Position numbers and translations under genes: made by a program
In this document: positions 1-8,742 of the stretch, in pieces
Numbering within the stretch: position 1 is the first letter of the stretch
Layout: each line of letters opens with the position of its first letter
The notes under the pieces: model-generated
Databases searched by the model: none
What the model saw: only the letters and a program-made list of their open reading frames with translations
Told to the model about the DNA's origin: nothing
Source: Candidatus Shikimatogenerans bostrichidophilus
GTDB taxonomy: Bacteria; Bacteroidota; Bacteroidia; Flavobacteriales; Blattabacteriaceae
NCBI GenBank assembly: GCA_029851325.1
Contig: CP099830.1
Location: forward strand, 152,001 to 168,553
DNA length: 16,553 nt
Reading direction: 5' to 3'

Positions 1-1
1 T

Positions 2-3000
2 GGATTACCTAAAAATAATAGTTTTAAAAAAAAAGATATATATAATTGGCCTAGATTAATACAAATATCCTGGCAATACTACAATAAATTTGGTAAATTA
101 ATTAATTTTAATAATTTATATGTAAAACCTAAAAAAAAATATAAAATATCATTTAATTCTATAAAAATACATGGTATTAATAACAATTTTTTAAAAAAAT
201 ATGGGAAAAATTTAAAAAAAATATTAAAAAAATTTTTTTTAGTATTAAAGACTTCTAAATTAGTAATAGGACATAATATAACTTATGATATAAATATATT
301 AATATCAGAATATTTTAGATATAAAAAATATCCCTGTATAAAAGAATTATTAAAAAAAAAAATAATAGATACTCAAAGAATTTTTAATTTTAATTATAAT
401 AAATGGATATCTTTAGATAAGTTATATAATATATTATATAATATAAAATATAAATATATTTTACATAATTCTTACATAGATATATGTATAACTATATTAT
501 GTTTTTTAAAATTAATATATTATAAAGTACTTAAATTAAATTTTAAATTAAATATATTGAATTTTTATAAAAATATACCTTTATTAGGTAAAAAACTAAA
601 AAAAAAAAAAAATAAAAAAAATAAATTTTTTTTTAATATACATAATATGACACATTATACCATTTTAAATTCTACTATAAAAATAGAAAATTTAATTAAT
701 AAAGCTATAAAATATAAAATGAAAGCTGTTGGTATATGTGATAATAATCTGATGGGGGCTTTTAATTTTTTAAGAACTATAAAAGAGATAAATAAAAGTA
801 ATAAAAAAAAATATAATATTAAGGGAATAATAGCATATAATATATATATAAAAGATAAAGAAAATAATTTTTTTAATTATGTATTAGTAGCTAAAAATAC
901 AATAGGATATTATAATTTAATAAAAATTTCTACATATAGTAATTTAAAAAATTGTTTTAAAGTAGATAAAAATAAAAATAACAATATTTATTATATAGAT
1001 AGAAAGACAATAAAAAAATACAAAAATGGATTAATTTTTTTAACTGGAAATTTAAATTCAAGAATATCATATTATATAATAAAAAATAATATAAAAAAAG
1101 CAGAAAAAATATTATTATATTGGAAAAAAATTTTTAAAAATAATATTTATATAGAAATTTTTATTAACAATTTAGATTATGAGAAAAAAGTAAATAAAAT
1201 TTTATTATATTTTGCTAAAAAACATGATATATTATATATTAATCAATGTGAAGTATATTATTTAAATAAAAAAGATCATATATATCATGATATTTTATTT
1301 TGTATAAAGAATAAAATTAATATTTTAGAAGAAATAGATAAAAATAAAATAAAATATATAAAAAGATTGCCTAATAATAATTTTTATTTTAAAAATTATT
1401 TAAATATAAAAGAAACATATAAAAAATATGAAGAAGGATTTTATAATTTGAAAAATTTATTTAATAAAATAAAAAAGATAAAATTTATTAAAAAAGATTT
1501 TTTACCTAATAAATTTCATATTCCTAAATTCTTTTTAAAAAAAAATAAAAAAAAAAAAAATTTAAATTATATATATTTAAAATATATAACTTATAAAGGA
1601 GCTAAAAAAAAATATGGAAGATTAAATAAAGAAATAGTTAAAAGAATAAAAAAAGAATTAAAATTAATAAAGCTAAGAAAATTTACTAATTATTTTCTAA
1701 TAGTAAAAAATATAATAGAAATAGCTAAAAAAAATAAAGTAGATGTAGGACCAGGTAGGGGGTCAGTTGCAGGATCTATAATTTCTTATAGTTTAAATAT
1801 TACTAGAATAGATCCTATAAAATATAATTTATTATTTGAAAGGTTTTTAAATATATATAGGAAAAAAATGCCAGATATCGATTTAGATTTAAATCATAAA
1901 AAAAGAAAAGAATTAATTAATTCTTTGATTAAAGAATATGGTCCAGATAAAGTAAGTTATATCATAACCTATGGAAAAATAGGAGCTAGAACAGCTATAA
2001 GAGATTGTGGTAGAATATTTAATTTTCCTTTAAAAAACGTAAATTATTTATCTAAATTAGTTATTAAAAATAATAGTTTAAAAGACCTTTTAAAGAATAA
2101 ATTCCAAAATAAATTAATAAGAAAACCTATAAATTATAATATAATTACTAATATAAAAAGGATATTAAATTTTAAAATTAGTTTAGATAGTTTTATATTA
2201 ACATTAGCAAAAAATTTAGAAGGGTTAATAAGAAATATAGGAGTTCATGCTTGTGGGATTATAATGTCTAATGATAAATTAAAGAATTATGTTCCTTTAA
2301 TAACTTTTACTAATAATACAACTTATAAAAATGTATTATTAACACAATTTGATTCTATAGCTATAGAAAAATTAGGTTTATTAAAAATAGATTTATTAGG
2401 ACTTAGAACATTAGCTGTTATTAGAGAATCTACTAACAAAATAAAAGAAAGTAAAAAAAAATTAAATTTTTCTTTAAAAGATAGAGCTACATATAATTTA
2501 TTTAAAAGAGCTCAAACTACAGGTATATTTCAATATGAATCTAAGGGAATAAAGATATTAGCTAAAAAATTTAGGCCTAAAAATTTTAAAGAATTAGTAG
2601 CTATAAATGCATTATATAGACCAGGTCCTATTCAATATTTATATATTTATATAAAAAGAAAAGATGGTAAAGAAAAAGTTACATATGATTTACCTATAAT
2701 GGCAAAATGTTTAAAAGAAACATATGGAATAACAATATTCCAAGAACAAGTAATATTATTGGCTAAAATAATTTCAGGGATTAATCAATATGAAGCAGAT
2801 CTTTTAAGAGAAGCAATTGCTAAAAAAAATAGACTGGCTTTAATTACTTTAAAAGCTAAATTTTTTAAAAATTCATTAAAAAAAGGATATGATTTAAAAA
2901 TATTAAAAAAAATATGGAGAGATTGGGAATCTTTTGCTTCATATGCTTTTAATAAATCTCATGCTACTTGTTATGCATATATTACTTATAAAACTGCTTA

Positions 3001-4171
3001 TTTAAAGAGACATTATGACAAAGAGTTTTGGTCTAGTATTTTAAATAATTATTTACAAAATAGCGAAAAACATAGAAATTTATTAAACGAAGCAAAAAGA
3101 ATGGGTATGAAATTTTTATCTCCTGATATAAATATTAGTGAAAAAGATTTTTTTATAGAAAAAAATAAATTTATAAGATATAGTATATGTGGTATAAAAG
3201 GAATTGGAGAAAAATCTGCTCAAGCTATATTAGATTGTAGATCTAAAAAAAAATTTACTTCAATTTTAGATTTTCTTTATAGAGTTAATTTAAGGATTAT
3301 TAATAAAAGGTTAATAAAAATTTTAATTATAACTGGTAGTTTAAATATATTTGGGATATCTTTATATAAATATTTCCTAAAAATAGGCAATAAAAATTTA
3401 ACAAAAATAGAATATTTAATAAAAGAAATATCTAAATATAAAAAAACTAAAAATTCTAATTATTTAGAAATTAAAAATAAATATAAATTTTTTTTTAATA
3501 TAGATAAAGAAACAAAACAAAAAGAAAATAACGATTATAATAGGATGCAATATAACAAAGAGAAGATACAATATTTAGGGATTAATTTGGTAAAAAATCT
3601 ATATAATATAGAACATAGATTATTTAACATATATAGTATTAATAGATATAAGTTTAGTGCATTTATTAATCATAATAAGGCTATTTTATTGTCAGGATTA
3701 ATAATTAATTATTATAAGTATAGCCAAAAAATTTTTATTAAGTTAATGGATTATAATTGTTATTATAGAAATATAATAAAAACCTTTTATATGGATGATA
3801 TTAACAAATATAAAAAGTTATTAAAAGATAATATAAAAAATATATTTGTTTTTAAAGTTTTTAATAATAAAATTTTAAATATAAAAGTATTAAAAAAATT
3901 AATTAAAGATACAAATAAAATTAAGGTAATTATATATAAAAATTATTATTATAATTTATATAATATTATAATTGATAATATTAAAAAAACTTTTTTAAAG
4001 GAAAATAAAAAAAATTATATAGGAAAAAATAAAAATATAACTTTTATAGTATATAAAAATACATATAATAAAGAAATAATATATAAAGAAAAATTATTTA
4101 ACATAAAATTAAATAAAAGAAATTTATTTGAAGTAAAAAAAAAATACCCAAATATTTATTTTAAATTATAA
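2..4171 (+). CDS. dnaE: DNA polymerase III alpha subunit fused to N-terminal DnaQ-like 3'-5' exonuclease (5' end outside window)
   Basis: Replicative DNA polymerase with built-in proofreading. The reading frame is open from base 2, so the true start lies upstream; 1389 residues are visible. Counting from base 2, residues 1-185 are a DnaQ-type exonuclease. The Exo I tail GLPK opens the window, Exo II is GHNITYD (H91, D96), and the Exo III pair H155/D160 sits in HNSYID. A Lys-rich linker follows, then a PHP domain (from about 210), the polymerase motif GPGRGS (583), the catalytic PDIDLD (D625, D627) and the third Asp in KIDLLGLR (D797). After these come FNKSHATCYAY, a helix-hairpin-helix (GIKGIGEKSA, about 1064) and a degenerate C-terminal OB region. 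Fusion of exonuclease and polymerase is what I know from flavobacterial DnaE proteins. A TTG at 557 would give only the polymerase part, but it is not a credible start because the upstream frame encodes conserved exonuclease motifs. The stop codon overlaps the end of convergent korB. Confidence 0.97.
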   Translation, partial: GLPKNNSFKKKDIYNWPRLIQISWQYYNKFGKLINFNNLYVKPKKKYKISFNSIKIHGINNNFLKKYGKNLKKILKKFFLVLKTSKLVIGHNITYDINILISEYFRYKKYPCIKELLKKKIIDTQRIFNFNYNKWISLDKLYNILYNIKYKYILHNSYIDICITILCFLKLIYYKVLKLNFKLNILNFYKNIPLLGKKLKKKKNKKNKFFFNIHNMTHYTILNSTIKIENLINKAIKYKMKAVGICDNNLMGAFNFLRTIKEINKSNKKKYNIKGIIAYNIYIKDKENNFFNYVLVAKNTIGYYNLIKISTYSNLKNCFKVDKNKNNNIYYIDRKTIKKYKNGLIFLTGNLNSRISYYIIKNNIKKAEKILLYWKKIFKNNIYIEIFINNLDYEKKVNKILLYFAKKHDILYINQCEVYYLNKKDHIYHDILFCIKNKINILEEIDKNKIKYIKRLPNNNFYFKNYLNIKETYKKYEEGFYNLKNLFNKIKKIKFIKKDFLPNKFHIPKFFLKKNKKKKNLNYIYLKYITYKGAKKKYGRLNKEIVKRIKKELKLIKLRKFTNYFLIVKNIIEIAKKNKVDVGPGRGSVAGSIISYSLNITRIDPIKYNLLFERFLNIYRKKMPDIDLDLNHKKRKELINSLIKEYGPDKVSYIITYGKIGARTAIRDCGRIFNFPLKNVNYLSKLVIKNNSLKDLLKNKFQNKLIRKPINYNIITNIKRILNFKISLDSFILTLAKNLEGLIRNIGVHACGIIMSNDKLKNYVPLITFTNNTTYKNVLLTQFDSIAIEKLGLLKIDLLGLRTLAVIRESTNKIKESKKKLNFSLKDRATYNLFKRAQTTGIFQYESKGIKILAKKFRPKNFKELVAINALYRPGPIQYLYIYIKRKDGKEKVTYDLPIMAKCLKETYGITIFQEQVILLAKIISGINQYEADLLREAIAKKNRLALITLKAKFFKNSLKKGYDLKILKKIWRDWESFASYAFNKSHATCYAYITYKTAYLKRHYDKEFWSSILNNYLQNSEKHRNLLNEAKRMGMKFLSPDINISEKDFFIEKNKFIRYSICGIKGIGEKSAQAILDCRSKKKFTSILDFLYRVNLRIINKRLIKILIITGSLNIFGISLYKYFLKIGNKNLTKIEYLIKEISKYKKTKNSNYLEIKNKYKFFFNIDKETKQKENNDYNRMQYNKEKIQYLGINLVKNLYNIEHRLFNIYSINRYKFSAFINHNKAILLSGLIINYYKYSQKIFIKLMDYNCYYRNIIKTFYMDDINKYKKLLKDNIKNIFVFKVFNNKILNIKVLKKLIKDTNKIKVIIYKNYYYNLYNIIIDNIKKTFLKENKKNYIGKNKNITFIVYKNTYNKEIIYKEKLFNIKLNKRNLFEVKKKYPNIYFKL
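598..612 (+). repeat. A15 homopolymer in dnaE interdomain linker
   Basis: An uninterrupted run of 15 A, followed after one T by a run of 8 A. It encodes the Lys/Asn-rich linker between the exonuclease and PHP domains. Runs of this length are prone to replication and transcription slippage; a one-base slip here would separate the exonuclease from the polymerase reading frame. Confidence 0.9.
1547..1560 (+). repeat. A14 homopolymer in dnaE
   Basis: A run of 14 A, preceded after one T by a run of 9 A. It encodes a Lys-rich segment just ahead of the polymerase core, away from any catalytic motif. Confidence 0.9.
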
Positions 4172-5054
4172 AATTTTTCTTAAATATTATAGATAATTTT
4201 TCTTGTTGTTTTTTATTTTTTATTTTTTTTTTAATTTTTGATTTTACTCTAAAAAATATACCAAAAGGTATTGGTAAATTTTTATTAATAAAAAAAAAAT
4301 TAGATAAAATATAAGATTTATATATATCAGTTTCATTATGAATCCAAGAATTTTTGTTTTTTTTATTTTTTATAATTTTAGGAATATTATTAATTAATAT
4401 AATTTTTTTTTTTTTAGAATAAACTAAAGGATATTTATTTTTTAAATAAAGGATATTATTAATTTTTTTTTTAATATTATTAAATATAGGACAATTTTGA
4501 AAAATTTCTATACAAGAAGTCCCTTTATGATATGTTGCTTCTTTTAAAATTTTTCTAAGATGTATAGGATTACTATCTAAAGTTCTAGCAATAAAAGTTG
4601 CCCCAGCGCTTAACATTAAAGAAATAATATTAAATGAATATTTATGATTATAGTTAGTATTAGAATATTGTCCTTTAGTTAGAGCATAAACCCCGTTATT
4701 AACAATTAATATTTTAATATTAATATTTCTTCTTATAGTATGTAATAAATGATTAAGACCTATAGAGAAACTATCTCCATCTCCAGTAATAACCCATACG
4801 TTTAATTTAGGGTTAGATAAAATTATGCCAGTAGCTATAGAAAACGCTCTTCCATGTATACTATGAATACTATTTAACTTTATAAAATATGGAAGTCTAG
4901 AAGAACATCCAATTCCAGAAACAATTATTATTTTATTCTTTTTAAAATTTTCTAAAACTTTAGATAATTGATATAGAATAGAATAATTCCCACACCCTAA
5001 ACACCATTTAATTTTTTTTAATAAAATATTACTTTTTTTTTTAGATGAAATCAT
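4161..5054 (-). CDS. korB: 2-oxoacid:ferredoxin oxidoreductase beta subunit (KorB-like)
   Basis: Thiamine-diphosphate subunit of a 2-oxoacid:ferredoxin oxidoreductase, most likely 2-oxoglutarate to succinyl-CoA with reduction of ferredoxin. The protein has 297 residues. A CxxC pair in WCLGCGNY (C18, C21), C50 in GIGCSSR and C188 in QNCP match the cysteines that bind the [4Fe-4S] cluster in this family. The TPP/Mg motif runs from GDGDS (91-95) to NN (119-120), followed by YALTKGQYS. The protein is shorter than the usual roughly 330-340 residues, with a compact segment after GQYS. The catalytic partner KorA begins at 16150 on the other strand; in free-living relatives the two genes are normally adjacent. 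The substrate could be another 2-oxoacid, since sequence alone does not fix it. The 3' end overlaps dnaE tail to tail; the 5' end faces a divergent spacer. Confidence 0.92.
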   Translation of the reverse strand: MISSKKKSNILLKKIKWCLGCGNYSILYQLSKVLENFKKNKIIIVSGIGCSSRLPYFIKLNSIHSIHGRAFSIATGIILSNPKLNVWVITGDGDSFSIGLNHLLHTIRRNINIKILIVNNGVYALTKGQYSNTNYNHKYSFNIISLMLSAGATFIARTLDSNPIHLRKILKEATYHKGTSCIEIFQNCPIFNNIKKKINNILYLKNKYPLVYSKKKKIILINNIPKIIKNKKNKNSWIHNETDIYKSYILSNFFFINKNLPIPFGIFFRVKSKIKKKIKNKKQQEKLSIIFKKNFII

Positions 5055-5138
5055 ATAAAATTTATTTTTTTTCTAAAAAATAAATAATTATTATATATTA
5101 ATTAATATAAAATATTTTTTTTTTAGATTTATAACCCA
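5055..5138. promoter_or_regulatory. Divergent intergenic spacer between korB and tRNA-Leu
   Basis: This 84-bp, almost pure A/T spacer must hold promoters for korB (leftward) and for tRNA-Leu plus the AddB-like gene (rightward). A TAnnTTT-like box (TAGATTT, 5124-5130) lies 8 nt before the tRNA and resembles the -7 element of Bacteroidota promoters (TAnnTTTG), but no TTTG -33 element is visible. The assignment of the box is tentative. Confidence 0.3.
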
Positions 5139-5215
5139 ACCCGAGTGGCGAAAATGGTATACGCGCTGTATTCAAAATACAGTAAATAATAAGGGTTCGA
5201 ATCCCTTCTCGGGTA
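5139..5215 (+). tRNA. tRNA-Leu(CAA)
   Basis: A full cloverleaf can be drawn. The 7-bp acceptor stem is ACCCGAG with CTCGGGT, the D stem is GCG/CGC as is typical of Leu, and the anticodon stem CTGTA/TACAG carries the loop TTCAAAA (anticodon CAA at 5173-5175, reading UUG). The T stem AAGGG/CCCTT holds loop TTCGAAT, and the discriminator is A. CCA is not encoded. The variable region (5183-5190) is only 8 nt, very short for a class II tRNA. The 3' end lies 10 nt before the AddB-like start codon, so the two are probably co-transcribed. Confidence 0.93.
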
Positions 5216-5225
5216 TAGTTAAATT

Positions 5226-7751
5226 ATGATTAATAAAATAAAAAAAATAATTAAATTATATTTAAAAAATAAAAAAAAAATTTTAATTATTTTACCTAAT
5301 AAATATTATATAAGTTTAATTAAAAAGATATATATATCTTACCATAATAATGGAATTATACCGGAAATTTTTATAACGAAAAAAAAACTAATAGAAAAAA
5401 TTTCAAATTTAAAAATTGTTAATAATCTTATTTTTTTTATAAATATTTTATATAAAAAAAATTTTTTTAAAAAAAAAAAAAAAATTAAATATTTAATTTA
5501 TTTACTAGATTATTATAATATTATTGATTCAAATTTAAAGAATATAAAGAAGATTACTAGATTTTCAATTGATTATTTTAAAATACATAAATCAAATTGG
5601 AGGACTTATATTAAAAAATCTAGGATATATATATATAAATTATATATTTATATAAGAAAAAAACTTTTAAAATATAAAAAAGTATATTATGGCTTAGCTT
5701 TAAAAATTGCATATTTAAATATAAAAAAATATTTAAAAAGGGAAAAAAAGACAGTATTTTATTTTATAGGAAATAATTATTATAGAAAAGCCGAAAAAAA
5801 AATAAAAGAAAAAATTTTACATAATAATTATAAAAATAAAGATTATAAAAATAAAATTAATAAAAATAAAAATAATAAAATTTATTTAATAAAGACATTT
5901 AGTAATGTAAACAAATATACTATATTAAGAAATTTATTTACAAATAATTATTATAAAAAAATTAAAACTACTATAGTTTTTACACAAAAAGAAAATTTTG
6001 ATTTATTTTTTAAATATATTTACCAATATAAAAATAAAATTAACTATTATTTTGATATAGATATAAATTCCTTAATTATACATAGTTTTATAAAAAATTT
6101 GTTTAAAATAAAAAAATATAATAAGAATAAGATTCTATATAATTTTTTATTAGATTTTTTTTATAATAAATTTATAAATTCAATAATAAGTGACAAAAAT
6201 AAAAAAAAGATAATTAATTATTTAATAAAAAAAAATCCTTACGATAGATATATTAACTTAAAAATAAAAAAAAAAAATAATAATATTTTTTTTTATTTAT
6301 TAAATATAAAACTAAATAAAATTAAATTTTTTTTGTTATTGTTAAAAACTATTATAAAAAATATATATAATATATATAAATTAAATATTTATGAAAACAA
6401 ATATTTAAATATAGTAAATTCATTTATTATTGATGTTTTACATTTTATAAAAAAAGAAAATAAAAAAAATCTAAATGATATAAAGGATTTATATGTATTA
6501 TTTAAATTTTATTTATCTAAAAAATATATATATAATAATTATAATTTTAATAAAAAATCTTTTATAGAGGTATCTAATGTTGAATTTATTATAAAAGAAT
6601 CAATTATAAATTTCTCAGATAATATAATAATTATTTTAAATAAAAATTATGAATTTAATTTAAAAAATAAAAATTTATATACAAATAAATCAATAAATTA
6701 TGCTTATAAAATAAAAAAAATGTTAAAAATGTCAAATATAAGTTATATAATATACCATAAAGATGATTACAACTTTAATATCTTAAACAGACAAATATTA
6801 CTCCCATTTTTTATTAATAAAAATATAAAAAAAAGAAAATTATCTATATTAAATTATAATTTACAATTTTATATAAACAATATAGTAAAATTAGATTTTT
6901 ATAATAAAGAAAAAAAAAATATTAATGAAAAAATAACTTTTTTTAAAAAAAAAATAGGATTTTCTTATACTTCTATAAAATTTTATATAAATAATCCTAT
7001 AGATTTTTATTATAAATATATTTTAAATTTAAAATCTTATGATTATAATTATCCTCAAGAATTTGGGTTAATAATACATAAAATTTTATTTTTTTTATAT
7101 AAAAAATACATAAATAGAAATTTAACAATAAATGATGTAAAAGAAATTAAAAAAAAAGTAAAAAAAAATAACATAATTAAAAAGATTTATTATAAATATT
7201 ATAAAAATATAAAAGGAAATCAAAAATTAAATTATTTTTATAATATTATTAAAAATATTCTTCTAAAATTTATAAATTATGATGAAAAATTAGTTTTTAA
7301 TGGAAATACTTTAAAAATAATATCATTAGAAAATAAAAAATATAAAAAATTATCATTAAGAAAAGACAAAGATTATATAAAATTAAAAGTAAAAATAGAT
7401 AGAATAGATAAATTAAATGATCGTTATAGAATTATAGATTATAAAACCTATTTGTACATTAATAACAAAAACGTATTAATATATAATAATGAAGATAATA
7501 TAGATTATTTGTTTACGGAAAAAGAATATAGTAATATTTTACAATTATTAATATATTCTTTAGTTTTTTATAAAAAAAAATATAAAATTCTATATAATAT
7601 TGTATGTTTACCAAATAAATTAAAATTTATAAAAATAAATAACAATATTAATATAACTTATAATTTCTTATTAAAATTTAAATTTATTTTATATAATTAT
7701 CTTTTAAAAATTCTTAATGATAAAATAATTACTAAATTATCAAATTTTTAA
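5226..7751 (+). CDS. AddB/RecB-like PD-(D/E)XK nuclease family protein
   Basis: Probable nuclease subunit of an AddAB/RecBCD-type double-strand-break processing complex. The protein has 841 residues. The N-terminus (ILIILPNK, then a segment like IPEIFITKKKLIEKIS) resembles the start of Bacteroidota AddB-like proteins, but no Walker A motif is visible, so helicase activity is unlikely. The C-terminal nuclease domain keeps its active-site pattern: H618 in GLIIHK, D725 in KIDRID, and D738/K740 in IIDYKT, followed by a Gln/Tyr-rich helix (ILQLLIYSLVFY). The middle is extremely Lys/Asn/Ile-rich and poorly conserved. One could suspect a decaying gene, but an 841-codon open frame with intact catalytic residues argues for function. 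The AddA partner is not in the window. The 3' end overlaps trpS tail to tail. The exact subfamily is inferred from motifs only. Confidence 0.75.
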   Translation: MINKIKKIIKLYLKNKKKILIILPNKYYISLIKKIYISYHNNGIIPEIFITKKKLIEKISNLKIVNNLIFFINILYKKNFFKKKKKIKYLIYLLDYYNIIDSNLKNIKKITRFSIDYFKIHKSNWRTYIKKSRIYIYKLYIYIRKKLLKYKKVYYGLALKIAYLNIKKYLKREKKTVFYFIGNNYYRKAEKKIKEKILHNNYKNKDYKNKINKNKNNKIYLIKTFSNVNKYTILRNLFTNNYYKKIKTTIVFTQKENFDLFFKYIYQYKNKINYYFDIDINSLIIHSFIKNLFKIKKYNKNKILYNFLLDFFYNKFINSIISDKNKKKIINYLIKKNPYDRYINLKIKKKNNNIFFYLLNIKLNKIKFFLLLLKTIIKNIYNIYKLNIYENKYLNIVNSFIIDVLHFIKKENKKNLNDIKDLYVLFKFYLSKKYIYNNYNFNKKSFIEVSNVEFIIKESIINFSDNIIIILNKNYEFNLKNKNLYTNKSINYAYKIKKMLKMSNISYIIYHKDDYNFNILNRQILLPFFINKNIKKRKLSILNYNLQFYINNIVKLDFYNKEKKNINEKITFFKKKIGFSYTSIKFYINNPIDFYYKYILNLKSYDYNYPQEFGLIIHKILFFLYKKYINRNLTINDVKEIKKKVKKNNIIKKIYYKYYKNIKGNQKLNYFYNIIKNILLKFINYDEKLVFNGNTLKIISLENKKYKKLSLRKDKDYIKLKVKIDRIDKLNDRYRIIDYKTYLYINNKNVLIYNNEDNIDYLFTEKEYSNILQLLIYSLVFYKKKYKILYNIVCLPNKLKFIKINNNINITYNFLLKFKFILYNYLLKILNDKIITKLSNF
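5469..5484 (+). repeat. A16 homopolymer in the AddB-like gene
   Basis: The longest homopolymer I found: T7 directly followed by A16, coding for FFKKKKK near the N-terminus. The frame is intact in this sequence. A single-base slip would truncate nearly the whole protein. Confidence 0.9.
5829..5873 (+). repeat. Three imperfect in-frame 15-bp tandem repeats
   Basis: Units 5829-5843, 5844-5858 and 5859-5873 share the core TATAAAAATAAA or a close variant and encode YKNKD, YKNKI and NKNKN. They lie in a low-complexity Lys/Asn spacer of the AddB-like protein (about residues 202-216). Replication slippage on AT-rich DNA is the simplest origin. Confidence 0.7.
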
Positions 7752-8735
7752 ACCTATTTCTTTTTTTATAAAATTAATTTTTTTATTTGCATATACTTTA
7801 GATTTTACAAATCCTTTTAATAAAATTTTTTTTATTAATTTTTTTTTATTTAAATAATAAATAAATTTTTTTCTTTCTTTTGAGAATCTATATAAAATAT
7901 AATTAAACAATTTTTTTTTTATATTATAAAATCCTATATTAAAATTTTTTATTTTTTCTATAATATATTTATATTCGTCTTTATTAGTAATTAGTTTATA
8001 TATTTTTAATAAAACAGTATTTTTAATTTCTTTATAAGAAATATTATATATAGATTTATTAGTTGTTTTTATACTCATTACTTGTTTTTCTAAAATATCT
8101 TTATTTTCAAATATATTAATAATATTATTTAATGATTTACTCATTTTTACCCCATCTATACCAGGTATAATTTTCTTTTTTATTATTAAAGATTTTGGGA
8201 TATTAAATATATTTTTATTTATTTTTTTATTTATTATGTTAGCTATTTTTCTAGTAATTTCTATATGTTGTTTTTGATCTATACCTATAATTACTTTATC
8301 TATATCATATAATAATATATCTGAAGCCATTAATATAGGATAATTCATTATACCAGTATTATATGTTTTATTTGTTGTATTATTTTTTTTTATACAATGT
8401 GATAATTTTAATCTATTAAAAGGATAAAAACAATTTAAATACCAAAATAATTCATTAATTTCTTTTATATCTGATTGTCTATAAAAATAAACATTTTTAT
8501 AATTATATTTTATATTAAAAGATAACCAAACAGCTGCATTTATATATATATTTTTTTTTAAAATAACTGGATAACTATAATTAGTTAAACTATGCAAATC
8601 TGCAATCATAATAAAAAAAAAGATATTTTTGTTATTATTATTATTTATATATGATATAGTAGGTAATATGATATTAATTATATTACCTATATGAGGTATT
8701 CCATTACTTTGTATACCAGTCATAAACTTTAACAT
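7740..8735 (-). CDS. trpS: Tryptophanyl-tRNA synthetase
   Basis: Class I aminoacyl-tRNA synthetase that charges tRNA-Trp. The 331-residue length is normal for bacterial TrpRS. The N-terminus TGIQSNGIPHIGN carries the HIGH-type motif (H15-I16-G17), MASDILLYDIDKV matches the conserved substrate-pocket region, and the KMSKS loop is intact (GVKMSKS, K197-S201). Met1 gives the usual short lead-in before TGIQ; Met5 is a possible alternative start. The gene ends in TGA, which supports UGA being a stop here. It is the last gene of the minus-strand run, 7 nt after rpmA, and its 3' end overlaps the convergent AddB-like gene by 12 nt. Confidence 0.97.
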   Translation of the reverse strand: MLKFMTGIQSNGIPHIGNIINIILPTISYINNNNNKNIFFFIMIADLHSLTNYSYPVILKKNIYINAAVWLSFNIKYNYKNVYFYRQSDIKEINELFWYLNCFYPFNRLKLSHCIKKNNTTNKTYNTGIMNYPILMASDILLYDIDKVIIGIDQKQHIEITRKIANIINKKINKNIFNIPKSLIIKKKIIPGIDGVKMSKSLNNIINIFENKDILEKQVMSIKTTNKSIYNISYKEIKNTVLLKIYKLITNKDEYKYIIEKIKNFNIGFYNIKKKLFNYILYRFSKERKKFIYYLNKKKLIKKILLKGFVKSKVYANKKINFIKKEIGLKI

Positions 8736-8742
8736 ATTAAAT

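Noticed and set aside
557..4171. A dnaE start at TTG 557 giving a 1204-residue polymerase.
   Set aside because: The same frame is open back to base 2 and encodes clear exonuclease motifs (GHNITYD, HNSYID), so the gene starts before the window.
5094..5109. 16-bp A/T palindrome in the korB/tRNA-Leu spacer as an operator.
   Set aside because: Pure A/T palindromes of this size are expected by chance many times in such DNA, and no family of sites is visible.
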